Source: Ammoniphilus resinae (GTDB lineage: Bacteria; Bacillota; Bacilli; Aneurinibacillales; RAOX-1). From it: a stretch of 64,000 nucleotides of DNA. Made by a program: the position numbers and the translations under genes. Shown piece by piece: positions 15,756-25,068 of this stretch. The notes beneath the pieces are model-generated. The model was not told the DNA's origin. It searched no databases and was given only the letters and a program-made list of their open reading frames with translations. The stretch covers positions 1 to 64,000 of the forward strand of contig NZ_JAGGKT010000018.1 of assembly GCF_017873965.1 (NCBI RefSeq). The letters are read 5' to 3'. Within the stretch, counting starts at the first letter, position 1; each line of letters begins with the position of its first letter.

Positions 15756-18437
15756 TTATAGCGAAACGCCAAGAAGTCCGCGTGTAAATTGGAAATCGAC
15801 GTTCCCCTTCTGATAAAGTTTCGGGGTATAGTTCTGTTCAATTGTTTGCTTGCTAAGTTCAAGAATTTGGTCCATCCAGGTGCTGGTGTCTCCACTGAGC
15901 ACCAAATCCAAATCATCTGCATAGGTCTGCATGTTTGGTGCAGCAGCCACTTGTAACATTGGAACAAATGGGTGTGTTTGCATAGGCTGGCGGTTCACCA
16001 AGGAGATCATCAACTCAACCCCTGTAGCAGCTAAACCAGTAACGGTTTCTACCCAGTGCTGTGTTGGAGTTTCCATGATGTGGAACCCATTTTTGCTGGC
16101 ATGCTGTCCATAACTTAGGGACGGCTGAACTTCAGCTGAAGTTAATACGTTATCCTTGTATGCAGCTGTCTCTAGAACACCGCTGTTTTCAGGGATGACC
16201 ACAAGTCCGCCTGCAGCTACAATGGCTTTCGTTAGTCCCGCCAATTGTTCAGCGCTTGCATCGTTAATCGGGCCATCGGTTAAGATCCCAACGCGCAACC
16301 CCTCAAGTCCAACGGCTTTCTTTTCGGCTGGTTGATCTGCTGCTAATTGAGCGGCAAACCAATTTTCCACTTTGTCGGTTACTTTCTTGATTCCGCCATC
16401 CAATTGGATGCTCGCAAAACCAAGGTCTTTTTGCTCGATACCCATTTTGTTCATTTGATTACGCATGTAGTCGTTGTGGGTTTTTTCACAACCATGTTCA
16501 AGCAACAGGACATGTTTAACAAGTGGATGAACAATATACCCTACCATAGTAGTTGCATACATTTGCTCAGATTTACCAGCATTGTTTCCGCATCCTTCTG
16601 TGTGAGCCAAAGCTACAAAACGAGATAACTCAGGTTGGCCCGCTTTTTTGTTGTTCAAGTCTTTGGCAATCATGTTTGCAACCTGACCAGAACATAAGCT
16701 AGTTGGCAAAATCAATCCAATATGACCATCGTTTTCTGCACGATTCATTTGGAAGTTCACAGCTGGAACGCCCTCTGTTTTGATCACAATCGGTTCGCCA
16801 GTTGGTTCTGGAGCATTCAACAGCACATCCAACTTGCTTGTATCTGTTTGCTTCCAGTTCCGCCAAATTTGTACCTGCGCATGGCCTGCCTTCTCCCCTA
16901 CACTTCGTTGGCCTGAAGCGACGTTTAAGGTCAGTTCAAAGGTTTGTGAACCAAGATCATCCATCGACATACCCTCTTGGTATTGACCCGCGTTGATATC
17001 CATATCATTGGATAGCAATTCAAAACGACGGGAAGTGGTGACCACTTTCAAGGTTGGAACAAACGGGAAGTTGGTAATCGATCCATTCCCTGTTGTAAAG
17101 AAAATCAAGTTACAGCCGGAAGCCACTTGACCTGCAATACTCTCTAAGTCATTTCCAGGACTGTCCATAAAATGGTATCCGGATTCATTCATCGGTTGAC
17201 CGTAATCAATGGCATAATCCAAACGGGATTCTGGATCCTTCTTGTTGGCGGCTCCAATAGACTTCAGATAAATATTGTAAAGACCACGGAATTTATTCCC
17301 GCCAGATGGGTTTCCTTCTGCACTCGCACCATGGAAGCCGGCACGTGCCTTAAAGTTATCAACTAAAGATAAAAATTTCTTAGCCGTTTCCAAATCGCGA
17401 ACTTTGCGCAACACATATGGCTCTGCTCCGATCAATTCGTCAGTTTCAGCTAAGTTGGCAGCACCGCCGTAACGGATCAATTCTTTGGCAATCCAGCCAA
17501 GTAGTGGGTTGGCAGAAATTCCGGAAAACGCATCAGATCCACCGCATTGGAGTGCAATTTTTAGATGGCTGATGGACTCTGGAGTCCGTCCTGTTTTATT
17601 GACGATTGGCAACCACTCTTGAACGACCGCTTCCGCCTTTGCTAGATTTTCTTCGAACCCTCCATGTACGGAGATAAATTTATGCAGGACATCATCCAAT
17701 GGATAGTTGTGTTCGCGCATATACTTTTCAACCATCTCATTGGTTACAGCTTCAATCCCAAGGTCTACAGCAAGCACTGCACCCACATTTGGATTGACCA
17801 TAAATCCGGACAACGTACGAAGCAATAAATCAAGGTTATTTGGCTTTTCCGCGCCACCCTCAGTGTGTGCCACTGGAACAATGCCGTCGACATTTTCATA
17901 GTTTTTCAATTCGCCTTGCATACGTGCAGCAAGCTGCTTTACAAAGCTTCCTGTACGGGAGGTTGTCCCTAATAGAACGATATTGTTACGGGTCCCTACA
18001 CCGCGTGATTCACTGCGGCGATACCCCATGAACGTGCGTGTTTCAGTATAGGCAGGAACAGCTTCCGCTGGTTTAAAGTTCTTTTCATCTAATATAAAAG
18101 GAGGAATGTCATCGGAAAAATTAGCCTTCTCGGGTAAGGAAAATTTCAGTTGACGCACACTTAATGCATCCAACACACCTTGGTTAATCACATAGTTTCC
18201 TGGATTAATCGCTTGTAAGGCCGTCCCAAATGGCAGTTCCCAGGATAATAAAGCTTCACCAGGTGCAATCGCTTTCAGTGCGAAGCGATGTCCTTCCATT
18301 ACGGTATGATCAAGAGTCAACTCTTGGCCTTGATAATGAATGATCGTGCCAGCGTCCAATTGGCGGGTAGCAATCGCGCAATTATCCCCAGGTAACGGAA
18401 GTCGAGCGACTTCTTCAAATTGGTAAGATGTGTTCAT
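15756..18437 (-). CDS. UxaA-family altronate/galactarate-type dehydratase, 893 residues
   Basis: A cytoplasmic hydro-lyase of the altronate/D-galactarate dehydratase family. Residues about 10-95 form the SAF-like N-terminal domain (GDNCAIATRQLDAGT; the HYQGQELTL loop). From about 130 the UxaA core follows: GYRRSESRGVGTRNNIVLLG, ALQCGGSDAFSGISANPLLG, FMDSPGND. Usual family members have about 500 residues. Here a further 350 residues repeat core-like motifs (IGLILPTSLCSGQVANMIA, ALAHTEGCGNN, LLEHGCEKTHND, then MQTHPFVPMLQVAA), so the protein looks like an internal duplication or fusion of a second, diverged core. A GGAGAGAG site precedes the ATG. No sugar transporter or regulator is adjacent. 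The substrate is probably an aldonate or aldarate. Confidence 0.85.
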   Translation of the reverse strand: MNTSYQFEEVARLPLPGDNCAIATRQLDAGTIIHYQGQELTLDHTVMEGHRFALKAIAPGEALLSWELPFGTALQAINPGNYVINQGVLDALSVRQLKFSLPEKANFSDDIPPFILDEKNFKPAEAVPAYTETRTFMGYRRSESRGVGTRNNIVLLGTTSRTGSFVKQLAARMQGELKNYENVDGIVPVAHTEGGAEKPNNLDLLLRTLSGFMVNPNVGAVLAVDLGIEAVTNEMVEKYMREHNYPLDDVLHKFISVHGGFEENLAKAEAVVQEWLPIVNKTGRTPESISHLKIALQCGGSDAFSGISANPLLGWIAKELIRYGGAANLAETDELIGAEPYVLRKVRDLETAKKFLSLVDNFKARAGFHGASAEGNPSGGNKFRGLYNIYLKSIGAANKKDPESRLDYAIDYGQPMNESGYHFMDSPGNDLESIAGQVASGCNLIFFTTGNGSITNFPFVPTLKVVTTSRRFELLSNDMDINAGQYQEGMSMDDLGSQTFELTLNVASGQRSVGEKAGHAQVQIWRNWKQTDTSKLDVLLNAPEPTGEPIVIKTEGVPAVNFQMNRAENDGHIGLILPTSLCSGQVANMIAKDLNNKKAGQPELSRFVALAHTEGCGNNAGKSEQMYATTMVGYIVHPLVKHVLLLEHGCEKTHNDYMRNQMNKMGIEQKDLGFASIQLDGGIKKVTDKVENWFAAQLAADQPAEKKAVGLEGLRVGILTDGPINDASAEQLAGLTKAIVAAGGLVVIPENSGVLETAAYKDNVLTSAEVQPSLSYGQHASKNGFHIMETPTQHWVETVTGLAATGVELMISLVNRQPMQTHPFVPMLQVAAAPNMQTYADDLDLVLSGDTSTWMDQILELSKQTIEQNYTPKLYQKGNVDFQFTRGLLGVSL

Positions 18438-18734
18438 AGATCTCTCTCTCCTTTTTCGTTATCCCTTATATATCCTTTTCATAGCCACACTGATTTTTTC
18501 TATGATATCTGCTGATCCCCCATCAAAAATTGTGATCCAGCTAGTCCATCTATCGTGTGGATTGTGCACATGAATATGCAAAGTCATTGTATCACAAAAT
18601 GTCATAACTTGGTGACATTTTTCTCTGGAAATGAAAGTTTTTATTAGAAATAAAGAAAAGAGTGAATTTTTCTTTAGTTAGCGACATCTCTCTGTTAAAA
18701 TATGGTTGATTACTAGAATTGAGGTGACGTAAAA

Positions 18735-19784
18735 ATGAAACAAAGACGCTGCGGCACATCTGATTTGAAATTGAGCACACTGGGCTTGGGATGTTGGGCC
18801 TTTGGAGGCGGTGCCTATTGGGGAGAGCAAAGCCAACAGGATGTTCAAGAGGTCGTCGACCGAGCATTTGATTTAGGAATCAACTATTTTGATACCGCTG
18901 AAGTCTATAATGATGGGGAAAGTGAAAAGTCCCTAGGACTAGCCTTGAAAGGAAAAAGGGACAAAGCCATCATCGGCACGAAGATCCCACCATCAAAGCT
19001 CTATCCGGCAGATATTCGTAAACACTGCGACGAGAGCCTGAAGCGACTTCAGACCGATTATATTGATCTGTACATGGTCCATTGGCCGATTAATGAACAA
19101 TCGCTAAAGCACTATACCCATGACGAAAGCATTCTCACCCAATCTCCGAGGAACCAGGAGGCGTTTGAGATGTTGGCCGCTTTACAAAAAGAAGGAAAGA
19201 TCCGCTATATCGGGATCAGCAACCACGGAGTGAAGCAAATGGAAGTCGTGCGGAAAACTGGTGTTAGCGTTGTGGCCAACGAATTAGCCTATAACCTCTT
19301 TTCGCGTGGAATTGAGGCAGAAATCCTTCCTTATTGTGAGGAACACGGGATGGGCATCATTGGCTATAGTCCCCTGCTTCAAGGGCTATTGTCAGGAAAA
19401 TACGACGCGATCGAACAGATGAAACCAAGCCTTGTTCGCACCAGACACTATCATCGTTCCCGCGCTGCCGATTCCCGTCACGGTGAAGAAGGCGCCGAAG
19501 CGGAAATGATGGAAGCCCTTGCAGGACTGAGAGAGTTAGCACAAGAACTAGGCGTGACCATGACCGTCCTTTCCTTGGCCTGGGCGATCGCCAACCCAGC
19601 GATCACCTCTACTATCGTCGGATCCCGCAACCTGGCACAGTTGGAGCTGAATGTAGAGGCTGCGTCCTATCGTCTATCGGAAGATGTGATCCATCGGATG
19701 AACGAATTGTCCGAGCCCGTTTTGCAGAAGTTAGGTAATAACCCCGATTATTTTGAGAATCGGAACCGGAGTCGGGTAGAGTAA
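18735..19784 (+). CDS. Aldo/keto reductase
   Basis: A 349-residue (beta/alpha)8 NAD(P)H-dependent oxidoreductase. The catalytic Asp and Tyr are in NYFDTAEVYNDGESE, the catalytic Lys in AIIGTKIPPSKL and the His in MVHWPI. The C-terminal STIVGSRNLAQLELNVEA binds the cofactor phosphate. It belongs to the long AKR type with an insertion at about residues 225-255 rich in Arg/His (RTRHYHRSRAADSRHGEEGA). The substrate is unknown; many relatives act on sugars or xenobiotic carbonyls. GAGGTG lies 8 nt before the ATG. It is divergent from the UxaA-family gene, which could imply joint function. Copy C of the palindrome element follows. Confidence 0.9.
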   Translation: MKQRRCGTSDLKLSTLGLGCWAFGGGAYWGEQSQQDVQEVVDRAFDLGINYFDTAEVYNDGESEKSLGLALKGKRDKAIIGTKIPPSKLYPADIRKHCDESLKRLQTDYIDLYMVHWPINEQSLKHYTHDESILTQSPRNQEAFEMLAALQKEGKIRYIGISNHGVKQMEVVRKTGVSVVANELAYNLFSRGIEAEILPYCEEHGMGIIGYSPLLQGLLSGKYDAIEQMKPSLVRTRHYHRSRAADSRHGEEGAEAEMMEALAGLRELAQELGVTMTVLSLAWAIANPAITSTIVGSRNLAQLELNVEAASYRLSEDVIHRMNELSEPVLQKLGNNPDYFENRNRSRVE

Positions 19785-19873
19785 GTGTTTGTGGACCTTC
19801 TCGAAGGGAGGTTACTTGCTGATGAAGGACTTTTCGAGGATTTTTCGTACGAGACTTGTCCTTCATCACGTTA

Positions 19874-20060
19874 ATAACGGAAAAAGTTTCCGTTATCCCT
19901 AAAAATAGGGGCTCGGCGACCAAGATAGCGGAAACTTTTTCCGTTATGTGTTTTACTAAACAAATTGTAAACGTTTGCAATTAAGATTAACGGAAAAGTT
20001 TTCCGTTAATTAGATCAAAGCGATCCGAAATTCATAGATAACGGAAAATTTTTCCGCTAT
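19874..20060. repeat. Four-palindrome intergenic element, copy C (15-bp core type)
   Basis: Core triplets at 19878, 19929, 19991 and 20042: spacings 51, 62, 51 bp. Cores are CGGAAAAAGTTTCCG, CGGAAACTTTTTCCG, CGGAAAAGTTTTCCG and CGGAAAATTTTTCCG, flanked by ATAA/ATAG and TTAT/CTAT. The central linker has TTGTAAACGTTTGCA. It lies between convergent genes. Confidence 0.95.
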
Positions 20061-20094
20061 TGCTCGCCTTCAAATCAACTAGCTACCATTTTAT

Positions 20095-20271
20095 TTATTC
20101 ATTCTCATCGGAAGGGTTGCTTGAGAGTAGCAAATCGTTAGTTTTTTTCTCCTGTATACCCAGATGTTTTTTTATTGTATCGATTTCCTCCAAGATGATT
20201 TTGGTATTTACCCAAGCTGCGACCGAAACAATGACTAGTATTGCATAGATTATTAAACTTAAAAGTTCCAT
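20095..20271 (-). CDS. Small single-pass membrane protein (58 residues)
   Basis: The frame reads MELLSLIIYAILVIVSVAAW and continues VNTKIILEEIDTIKKHLGIQ, ending SSNPSDENE. It has one transmembrane helix (residues 3-20) and a cytoplasmic amphipathic coiled-coil-like helix at about 22-48. GGGGGGA lies upstream of the ATG. The size and plan are common among Bacillales small membrane proteins of unknown role. A plus-strand reading of the same DNA exists but has no ribosome binding site. Confidence 0.6.
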   Translation of the reverse strand: MELLSLIIYAILVIVSVAAWVNTKIILEEIDTIKKHLGIQEKKTNDLLLSSNPSDENE

Positions 20272-20351
20272 ATTACCATCCCCCCATTCACTTAACTAAT
20301 CGTACCATATTTTTCCTGACGAATATCAAAAAGAAGGACCGAAGTCCCCCC

Positions 20352-20618
20352 CTAAATACTCTCCTGCTTCAATCCATCCAAAATGTTTTCTTTTTTAACC
20401 TTGGCCCCTGAATAAAGCATAGCTGAACCTACGATCACAAATACCGCCACTAAGCACCAAAGGATACTCGTCCAAGGCAATGTAAAGGCAAAATCAAAAC
20501 TATTCATCGCTGCCTGATGGACCCAGTACATTAGCACGATGCTGATCGGAAGTCCGTAGAGCAACGCCTTTACTCCATAAAAACGAGTATTCAATCCCCG
20601 CTGCAATGGATTTATCAT
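20352..20618 (-). pseudogene. C-terminal remnant of an FtsX-type ABC transporter permease
   Basis: The 88-codon frame, MINPLQRGLNTRFYGVKALL followed by YGLPISIVLMYWVHQAA and a last helix ending AMLYSGAKVKKENILDGLKQ, corresponds to the final two transmembrane helices and tail of FtsX/MacB-like permeases (peptide or antibiotic efflux ABC systems). Such permeases have 400-850 residues, so most of the protein, including the extracellular domain, is missing. No ATPase gene is nearby. No good ribosome binding site precedes the first ATG. It is a decayed gene rather than a small protein. Confidence 0.75.
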
Positions 20619-20636
20619 CTTCCACTATCAATATGT

Positions 20637-21155
20637 TCACGGGATCCTCCCTTTAATCCATTCCTTATACTCTTCCAATGTGTATTCATCGGTTTTAACA
20701 ACCGTCCAATGATGATCTTTTTCCTCCACATAAAGCTCAATTAAAATTTCCCCACCCGATTCCTCGAAATCATCGCGCAAATAGCCGATTCCCCCATGAA
20801 CCAGGATGACAGCTTCCTGATCGGATAATTGTTTTACCTTAATCCGCTCATAGCCTTCCTCACTAAAATTGGCATCGATTAGCTTAAAACTATCATTTAA
20901 TGATTCTACTTCATATTTTTCCGTATTGACCCCGTTTTGACGGCTTGAGCTGGATTCTAAAAGGGGGTATCGGTCCCACAATACCTGAACATCGTTCTGC
21001 AAAACGGCTTGTGTTCGATAGTACATGTATTCTCTAACAGGTTTTATCCATTCTACCCAATCTGATGGCTCAGGTTCGATAAAACTATTCTGCCCCTGAC
21101 TGGCGTTGCACCCGAGTAAGCCGAAAATTCCCAGCATAAAAATAACCTTTTTCAT
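20637..21155 (-). CDS. Lipoprotein of unknown function
   Basis: About 172 residues. MKKVIFMLGIFGLLGC is a lipoprotein signal peptide with lipobox LLGC, so the mature protein is lipid-anchored outside the membrane. The rest is acidic, with WVEWIKPVREYMYYRTQ and a C-terminal VVKTDEYTLEEYKEWI; it has an alpha+beta pattern like NTF2/DUF4878-type immunity or substrate-binding modules, but I cannot assign a family. GAGGTG positions the start at the second of two adjacent ATGs (21155). It follows the DUF218 gene on the same strand after about 50 bp. Confidence 0.75.
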   Translation of the reverse strand: MKKVIFMLGIFGLLGCNASQGQNSFIEPEPSDWVEWIKPVREYMYYRTQAVLQNDVQVLWDRYPLLESSSSRQNGVNTEKYEVESLNDSFKLIDANFSEEGYERIKVKQLSDQEAVILVHGGIGYLRDDFEESGGEILIELYVEEKDHHWTVVKTDEYTLEEYKEWIKGRIP

Positions 21156-21209
21156 CATTTCACCTCTAGTAAATAGGACGGGTTCAATGTAAAAAAGGTT
21201 ACAAAGCAA

Positions 21210-21794
21210 TCAGCGAAAGGGGCTGCTTACTAAATACAACAGATAATAGAACAATTCTCTAAAGAAAAAAGGCAACTTTGCCTGCCAACTTCGATAAACT
21301 GTGCTCTGTGTAGGAGAGGAGTAAGCCTCCATTCCAAAATCCGCAGCCATCGTCATCGCTCGCTTCATATGTAGGGGATCGCTTACGATCGTAAACGTCT
21401 GCAATCCCTTTTCAATTGCAAGTTTATAAGCATACTTTAAATTTTCTTCGGTGATCCTTGATTCGGTCTCAATTAAAATATCCTCATCCCTCACCCCATG
21501 TTCCAGGGCGTACAAGCGTGCTACTTCTGATTCTGCAAATTCATTCGCTTCCCCTTTTCCTCCGGTAAAAATCAACTTTTGCACATACCCATTCGTGTAG
21601 AGCCGAATCCCATGGTTGATCCGTTCCTGAAAAACCGGGGAAGGTTGATTTCCCCAGACAGCTGCGCCTAAAACAATCGCTGCATCCGTTCTTGCCCGCT
21701 GATTTTCACTGCCATATGACCAGATGGACAAGCCACTGTAACAGACGAAGGCTATACAAAATGCCAGTAACCATAAACTAATTTTTTTCTTCAT
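21210..21794 (-). CDS. DUF218/YdcF-SanA-ElyC family membrane protein
   Basis: A 194-residue protein with an N-terminal anchor (about residues 5-24) and an external DUF218 domain. Motifs are DAAIVLGAAVWGNQPSPVFQ, LIFTGGKGEANEFAES and IETESRITEENLKYA, then TIVSDPLHMKRA. SanA and ElyC relatives affect the cell envelope barrier and peptidoglycan lipid-carrier use in Gram-negatives; the Bacillales role is not settled. It starts 6 nt after the stop codon of the aldo/keto reductase gene, so translation may be coupled. No clear metal site is visible beyond conserved Glu and His residues. Confidence 0.9.
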   Translation of the reverse strand: MKKKISLWLLAFCIAFVCYSGLSIWSYGSENQRARTDAAIVLGAAVWGNQPSPVFQERINHGIRLYTNGYVQKLIFTGGKGEANEFAESEVARLYALEHGVRDEDILIETESRITEENLKYAYKLAIEKGLQTFTIVSDPLHMKRAMTMAADFGMEAYSSPTQSTVYRSWQAKLPFFFRELFYYLLYLVSSPFR

Positions 21795-21800
21795 GACTTC

Positions 21801-22664
21801 TTAAATAATATCCAAAGGAACCTTTCTCTGCGGTTTCGGAAATACCCGGTCCAATTTCTCTAGATCCTCAGCAGTTAATTCGATACATGCCGCTTCTGCG
21901 TTTAGTTTCACATGATGTTCCTGAACGGCTTTTGGAATAGCTAGCACGTAAGGTGTGCGGATCGTCCAGGCGAGGGCAATTTGCAAAGGGGTCGCGTTGT
22001 ATTGATTAGCCAGTTGCAGCACGATTGGATCTGACAATAATTGCTTGCGCAGAGATCCTCCCTGTGCCAAAGGACTATAGGCCATGAGCGGTACCCCCTG
22101 CTCCTCTTGCCACGGAAGAAGGTCAAAATCGATTCCCCTTGATCCAAGATGATACAGCACTTGATTTGTGGCACAGTTCTGCCCGCCAGGATTGTTCCAC
22201 AGCTCTTTCATGTCTGCCACGTCAAAGTTGGAGACGCCCCATCTAGCGATTTTCCCCGCTTCACGCAATTTCTCCATTCCTTCAATCGTCTCCGCCAGGG
22301 GAACACGGCCTCTCCAGTGCAGCAAATATAAATCTAGGTGATCAGTGCCAAGCCTTCTGAGGCTGTTTTCACAAGCTGATATAATCTTACTGTGGCCTGC
22401 ATTGTGGGGATATACTTTGGATACTAAAAAGACGTCCTCTCTTCGCCCGCGGATCGCTTGTCCGACGACTCGTTCGGCATTTCCATCGGCATACATTTCC
22501 GCCGTATCAATCAGCTTCATCCCAAGCTCCAACCCGATTTGTAAAGCTTTGACTTCCTCTTTCTCACAGTGGGGTTTTTCCCCCATATTCCACGTTCCCT
22601 GCCCAAGAGATGGCAACGATATCCCATCCGGCAACTTTACGCGGTGCTTTTCCAGGCAATCCAT
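21801..22664 (-). CDS. Aldo/keto reductase (short form)
   Basis: About 287 residues. The AKR tetrad is present: LIDTAEMYADGNAE gives Asp and Tyr, VFLVSKVYPHNAG gives Lys, LLHWRG gives His. The C-terminal AIPKAVQEHHVKLNAEA is the phosphate-binding end. It belongs to the YvgN/DkgA-like branch that reduces 2-oxoaldehydes and other carbonyls. The frame continues upstream, but AAGGAGGAG is 6 nt before the ATG at 22664. It leads an apparent three-gene unit with the DUF218 protein and the lipoprotein. Confidence 0.9.
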   Translation of the reverse strand: MDCLEKHRVKLPDGISLPSLGQGTWNMGEKPHCEKEEVKALQIGLELGMKLIDTAEMYADGNAERVVGQAIRGRREDVFLVSKVYPHNAGHSKIISACENSLRRLGTDHLDLYLLHWRGRVPLAETIEGMEKLREAGKIARWGVSNFDVADMKELWNNPGGQNCATNQVLYHLGSRGIDFDLLPWQEEQGVPLMAYSPLAQGGSLRKQLLSDPIVLQLANQYNATPLQIALAWTIRTPYVLAIPKAVQEHHVKLNAEAACIELTAEDLEKLDRVFPKPQRKVPLDII

Positions 22665-22749
22665 TAGATCTCCTCCTTTTTTTCCATTTCGATATCCCCA
22701 TTTTATCCCATTCCATGCAAAAGGGCTAGGCATCCGCCTAGCCCCTCTA

Positions 22750-23550
22750 CTATCTGCGATCTCCATCAAGCAGATCCCCTAATGAACCGAGGATGCTGCC
22801 TTCCCCTTTTCTTTGCCCACCTGTTTGGGGTGCTGCGGCATAAATCCGGTCAGCCAGGCGACTAAATGGAAGGGATTGGATCCATACCTTCCCAGGACCG
22901 CGCAAGGTCGCGAAGAATAGCCCTTCACCACCGAACAGGGCAGTCTTGACCCCTTTAACGAATTGGATATCATAATGCACGTCCCTCGTCATCGCCACCA
23001 AACAGCCGGTATCGACCCTTAGCATATCCCCGTGCTGCAGTTCCTTTTCGATGATCGTTCCGCCAGCATGGACGAAGGCAAGCCCATCTCCTTCCAGCTT
23101 TTGCATAATAAAACCTTCACCGCCAAAGAATCCCGCACCTAACTTACGTTGGAACTCAATGCCCACACTGACCCCTTTGGCTGCACCGAGGAAGGAGTCC
23201 TTCTGACAAATCACTTTCCCCTGCAATTCAGCCAAATCTAAAGTTATGATTTTCCCCGGATAGGGGGCTGCAAGGGCAACATGCCGTTTTCCATTCCCTG
23301 CATTCGTAAAAACTGTCATGAATAAACTTTCCCCGGTCAAAAGGCGTTTCCCTGCCCCTAATAGGCTTCCAAAAAGTCCGCGGTTCTCCTGGCTTCCGTC
23401 GCCGAAAATCGTCTCCATCTCAATCGCCTGATCCATGTACATCATACTTCCTGCTTCGGCAACAACCGTCTCCCGTGGATCCAATTCAATTTCTACAAAT
23501 TGCATGTCATCGCCATAAATTTGATAGTCTATTTCATGTGCGTTTCTCAT
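22750..23550 (-). CDS. AIM24 family protein (TIGR00266)
   Basis: A 266-residue beta-rich protein of the AIM24/TIGR00266 family. Diagnostic parts are [20 protein letters not shown] near the N-terminus, repeated glycine-rich turns ([34 protein letters not shown]) and [15 protein letters not shown]. Family members form trimeric double beta-helix shells; their activity is unknown. A second FFGGEG-type motif appears as [13 protein letters not shown]. The start is at the second of two ATGs because GAGGG lies 5 nt upstream. The C-terminal 20 residues are Gly/Asp-rich and variable. Confidence 0.9.
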   Translation of the reverse strand: MRNAHEIDYQIYGDDMQFVEIELDPRETVVAEAGSMMYMDQAIEMETIFGDGSQENRGLFGSLLGAGKRLLTGESLFMTVFTNAGNGKRHVALAAPYPGKIITLDLAELQGKVICQKDSFLGAAKGVSVGIEFQRKLGAGFFGGEGFIMQKLEGDGLAFVHAGGTIIEKELQHGDMLRVDTGCLVAMTRDVHYDIQFVKGVKTALFGGEGLFFATLRGPGKVWIQSLPFSRLADRIYAAAPQTGGQRKGEGSILGSLGDLLDGDRR

Positions 23551-23767
23551 CATATCCCTCTTTCCTATTAACGAAATGAATCTATATTGGTTATACGCAT
23601 AAATTGGTGAAAAGATTCAAGCGATTACATCGAGACCAGATTTTTTTCTTCACCTATGTATCACCCTCTGTTAAAATATTGAGACATATTCAAGTGAATC
23701 GTTCATGAGCGGCACCCATACTCTTCAAGAATCGGAGAGATAGAAAAAATAGGGAGAGAGAATCTTA

Positions 23768-24997
23768 ATGAGTAAAGAAAGTCTTGTTTTGATCGAACAA
23801 AGAAGGCAGATCCCAACCGGTAGAAATTCCGCACTCGTCTTGTTGTGGGCATTAGGGCTGGCCGCCTTTTTGGTCAATGCTGATAGCCGCGCGGTCGCTC
23901 CTGTGCTTCCCGCCATCGCTGATGACCTGCAAATTCGCGAATCGACTGCCGGTTTGTTAATTTCCGCCTACGCCATACCTTATGGATTGTTTCAATTAGT
24001 CTATGGACCTATTGCCGATCACATCGGTAAAACACGAACAATCACCCTGGCACTTGCCCTCTTTTCCATCGGTACAGTAGGATGCGGTTTGGTTTCCTCA
24101 TACGAATCCCTTTTTATTCTACGGGTGATCACAGGCGTTTTTGCTGCGGGAATTATCCCCATTGCTTTGGCGCAAATTGGCGACAGCTTTGACTTTGCAG
24201 AGCGTCCCAAGGCGATCTCGCTTTTTATGGCCTTCTCCACTTCCGGTCAGGCCCTTGGCATCGTCATCGGTGCTTTCGTTTCAGAATTTTTCACCTGGAA
24301 ATGGCTGTTCTTGCTAATCGGCCTCGGCGGGCTTCCTACACTCCTCTTCTTTTTTTGGCAAAGAGGTAGGGAAAACGGAGGAGTTGGAGCAGCACCCGTG
24401 GTGGCTTCCATCCCCTTGAAAGAGAGGTATAAGCGGATATTGTCAAGTAAACGGGCCCGTATCATCTATTTGCTGGTCTTCCTTGAAGGCTCCTTATTTT
24501 TTGGCGGTTTTACCTATTTAAGTGTTTATGCCAACCAAAATCTGCACCTCTCTTATTTGGTCGTCGGTCTGCTCGCCGCCTTGTTTAGCCTTTCTGCTTT
24601 GGTCGGGAGCCAGTTCATTACCCGGGCGATTCATAGAATTGGACAAAAAAATATGGCGCTATTCGGCGGTCTCATCATGACAGGTGGGTTTACCGTGATT
24701 TGGCTAATTCCAGCCCCTTGGGCACTTGCTCTTGGCTTTTTCCTACTCGGGATCGGATACAGCTTCTGTCATTCCACTCTACAAACGTTCGCGACAGAGC
24801 TTTTGCCAGAAGCGCGTGGAACCTGCATGTCGCTTTTTGCCTTCTTTCTCTTCATCGGTACCGGGATTGGACCAGCGATCCTTGGCTATGTGTATGAATA
24901 TGGCGGTGCGGAAGTGATGCTGGGGATCACTGTCGTATGTTTTCTCCTTTTCTCTCTACTGTGCCGCTCGGTGTTTCGGAGTGGAGCGTTTCGGTAG
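23768..24997 (+). CDS. MFS transporter (drug/H+ antiporter type)
   Basis: A 409-residue protein with 12 predicted transmembrane helices. The N-terminal half has LISAYAIPYGLFQLVYGPIA followed by ADHIGKTRTI, the loop 2-3 motif, and the second half shows the matching GSQFITRAIHRIGQKNMALFG. The helix-4/5 segment GIIPIALAQIGDSFDFAERP is typical of Bcr/CflA/UMF-like exporters. The substrate cannot be read off. GGGAGAGAG lies before the ATG. A promoter-like CTCTGTTAAAATAT upstream is shared with the region before the aldo/keto reductase at 18735. Apparently a single-gene unit. Confidence 0.9.
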   Translation: MSKESLVLIEQRRQIPTGRNSALVLLWALGLAAFLVNADSRAVAPVLPAIADDLQIRESTAGLLISAYAIPYGLFQLVYGPIADHIGKTRTITLALALFSIGTVGCGLVSSYESLFILRVITGVFAAGIIPIALAQIGDSFDFAERPKAISLFMAFSTSGQALGIVIGAFVSEFFTWKWLFLLIGLGGLPTLLFFFWQRGRENGGVGAAPVVASIPLKERYKRILSSKRARIIYLLVFLEGSLFFGGFTYLSVYANQNLHLSYLVVGLLAALFSLSALVGSQFITRAIHRIGQKNMALFGGLIMTGGFTVIWLIPAPWALALGFFLLGIGYSFCHSTLQTFATELLPEARGTCMSLFAFFLFIGTGIGPAILGYVYEYGGAEVMLGITVVCFLLFSLLCRSVFRSGAFR

Positions 24998-25068
24998 TAG
25001 GTTGCGTTTGCTTATTGGGAACGGTACACTTTGGCTATGCGGTAAAACTTTCCTAAGGAGAAATCGTG

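Noticed and set aside
18438-18734. Riboswitch in the 297-bp region between the UxaA-family gene and the aldo/keto reductase
   Set aside because: I see -10-like boxes (TACAAT, TAAAAT) and a TGTGGATTGTGCACA segment but no known riboswitch core or terminator.
19874-20060. Series of ordinary Rho-independent terminators
   Set aside because: The palindromes have AT-rich centres, no consistent U-run after them, four copies per site and fixed spacing. That is not the layout of terminators, although single units could weakly act so.
20060-20248. Plus-strand reading frame of 62 codons
   Set aside because: No ribosome binding site, and the minus strand encodes a plausible membrane protein with a good ribosome binding site over the same bases.
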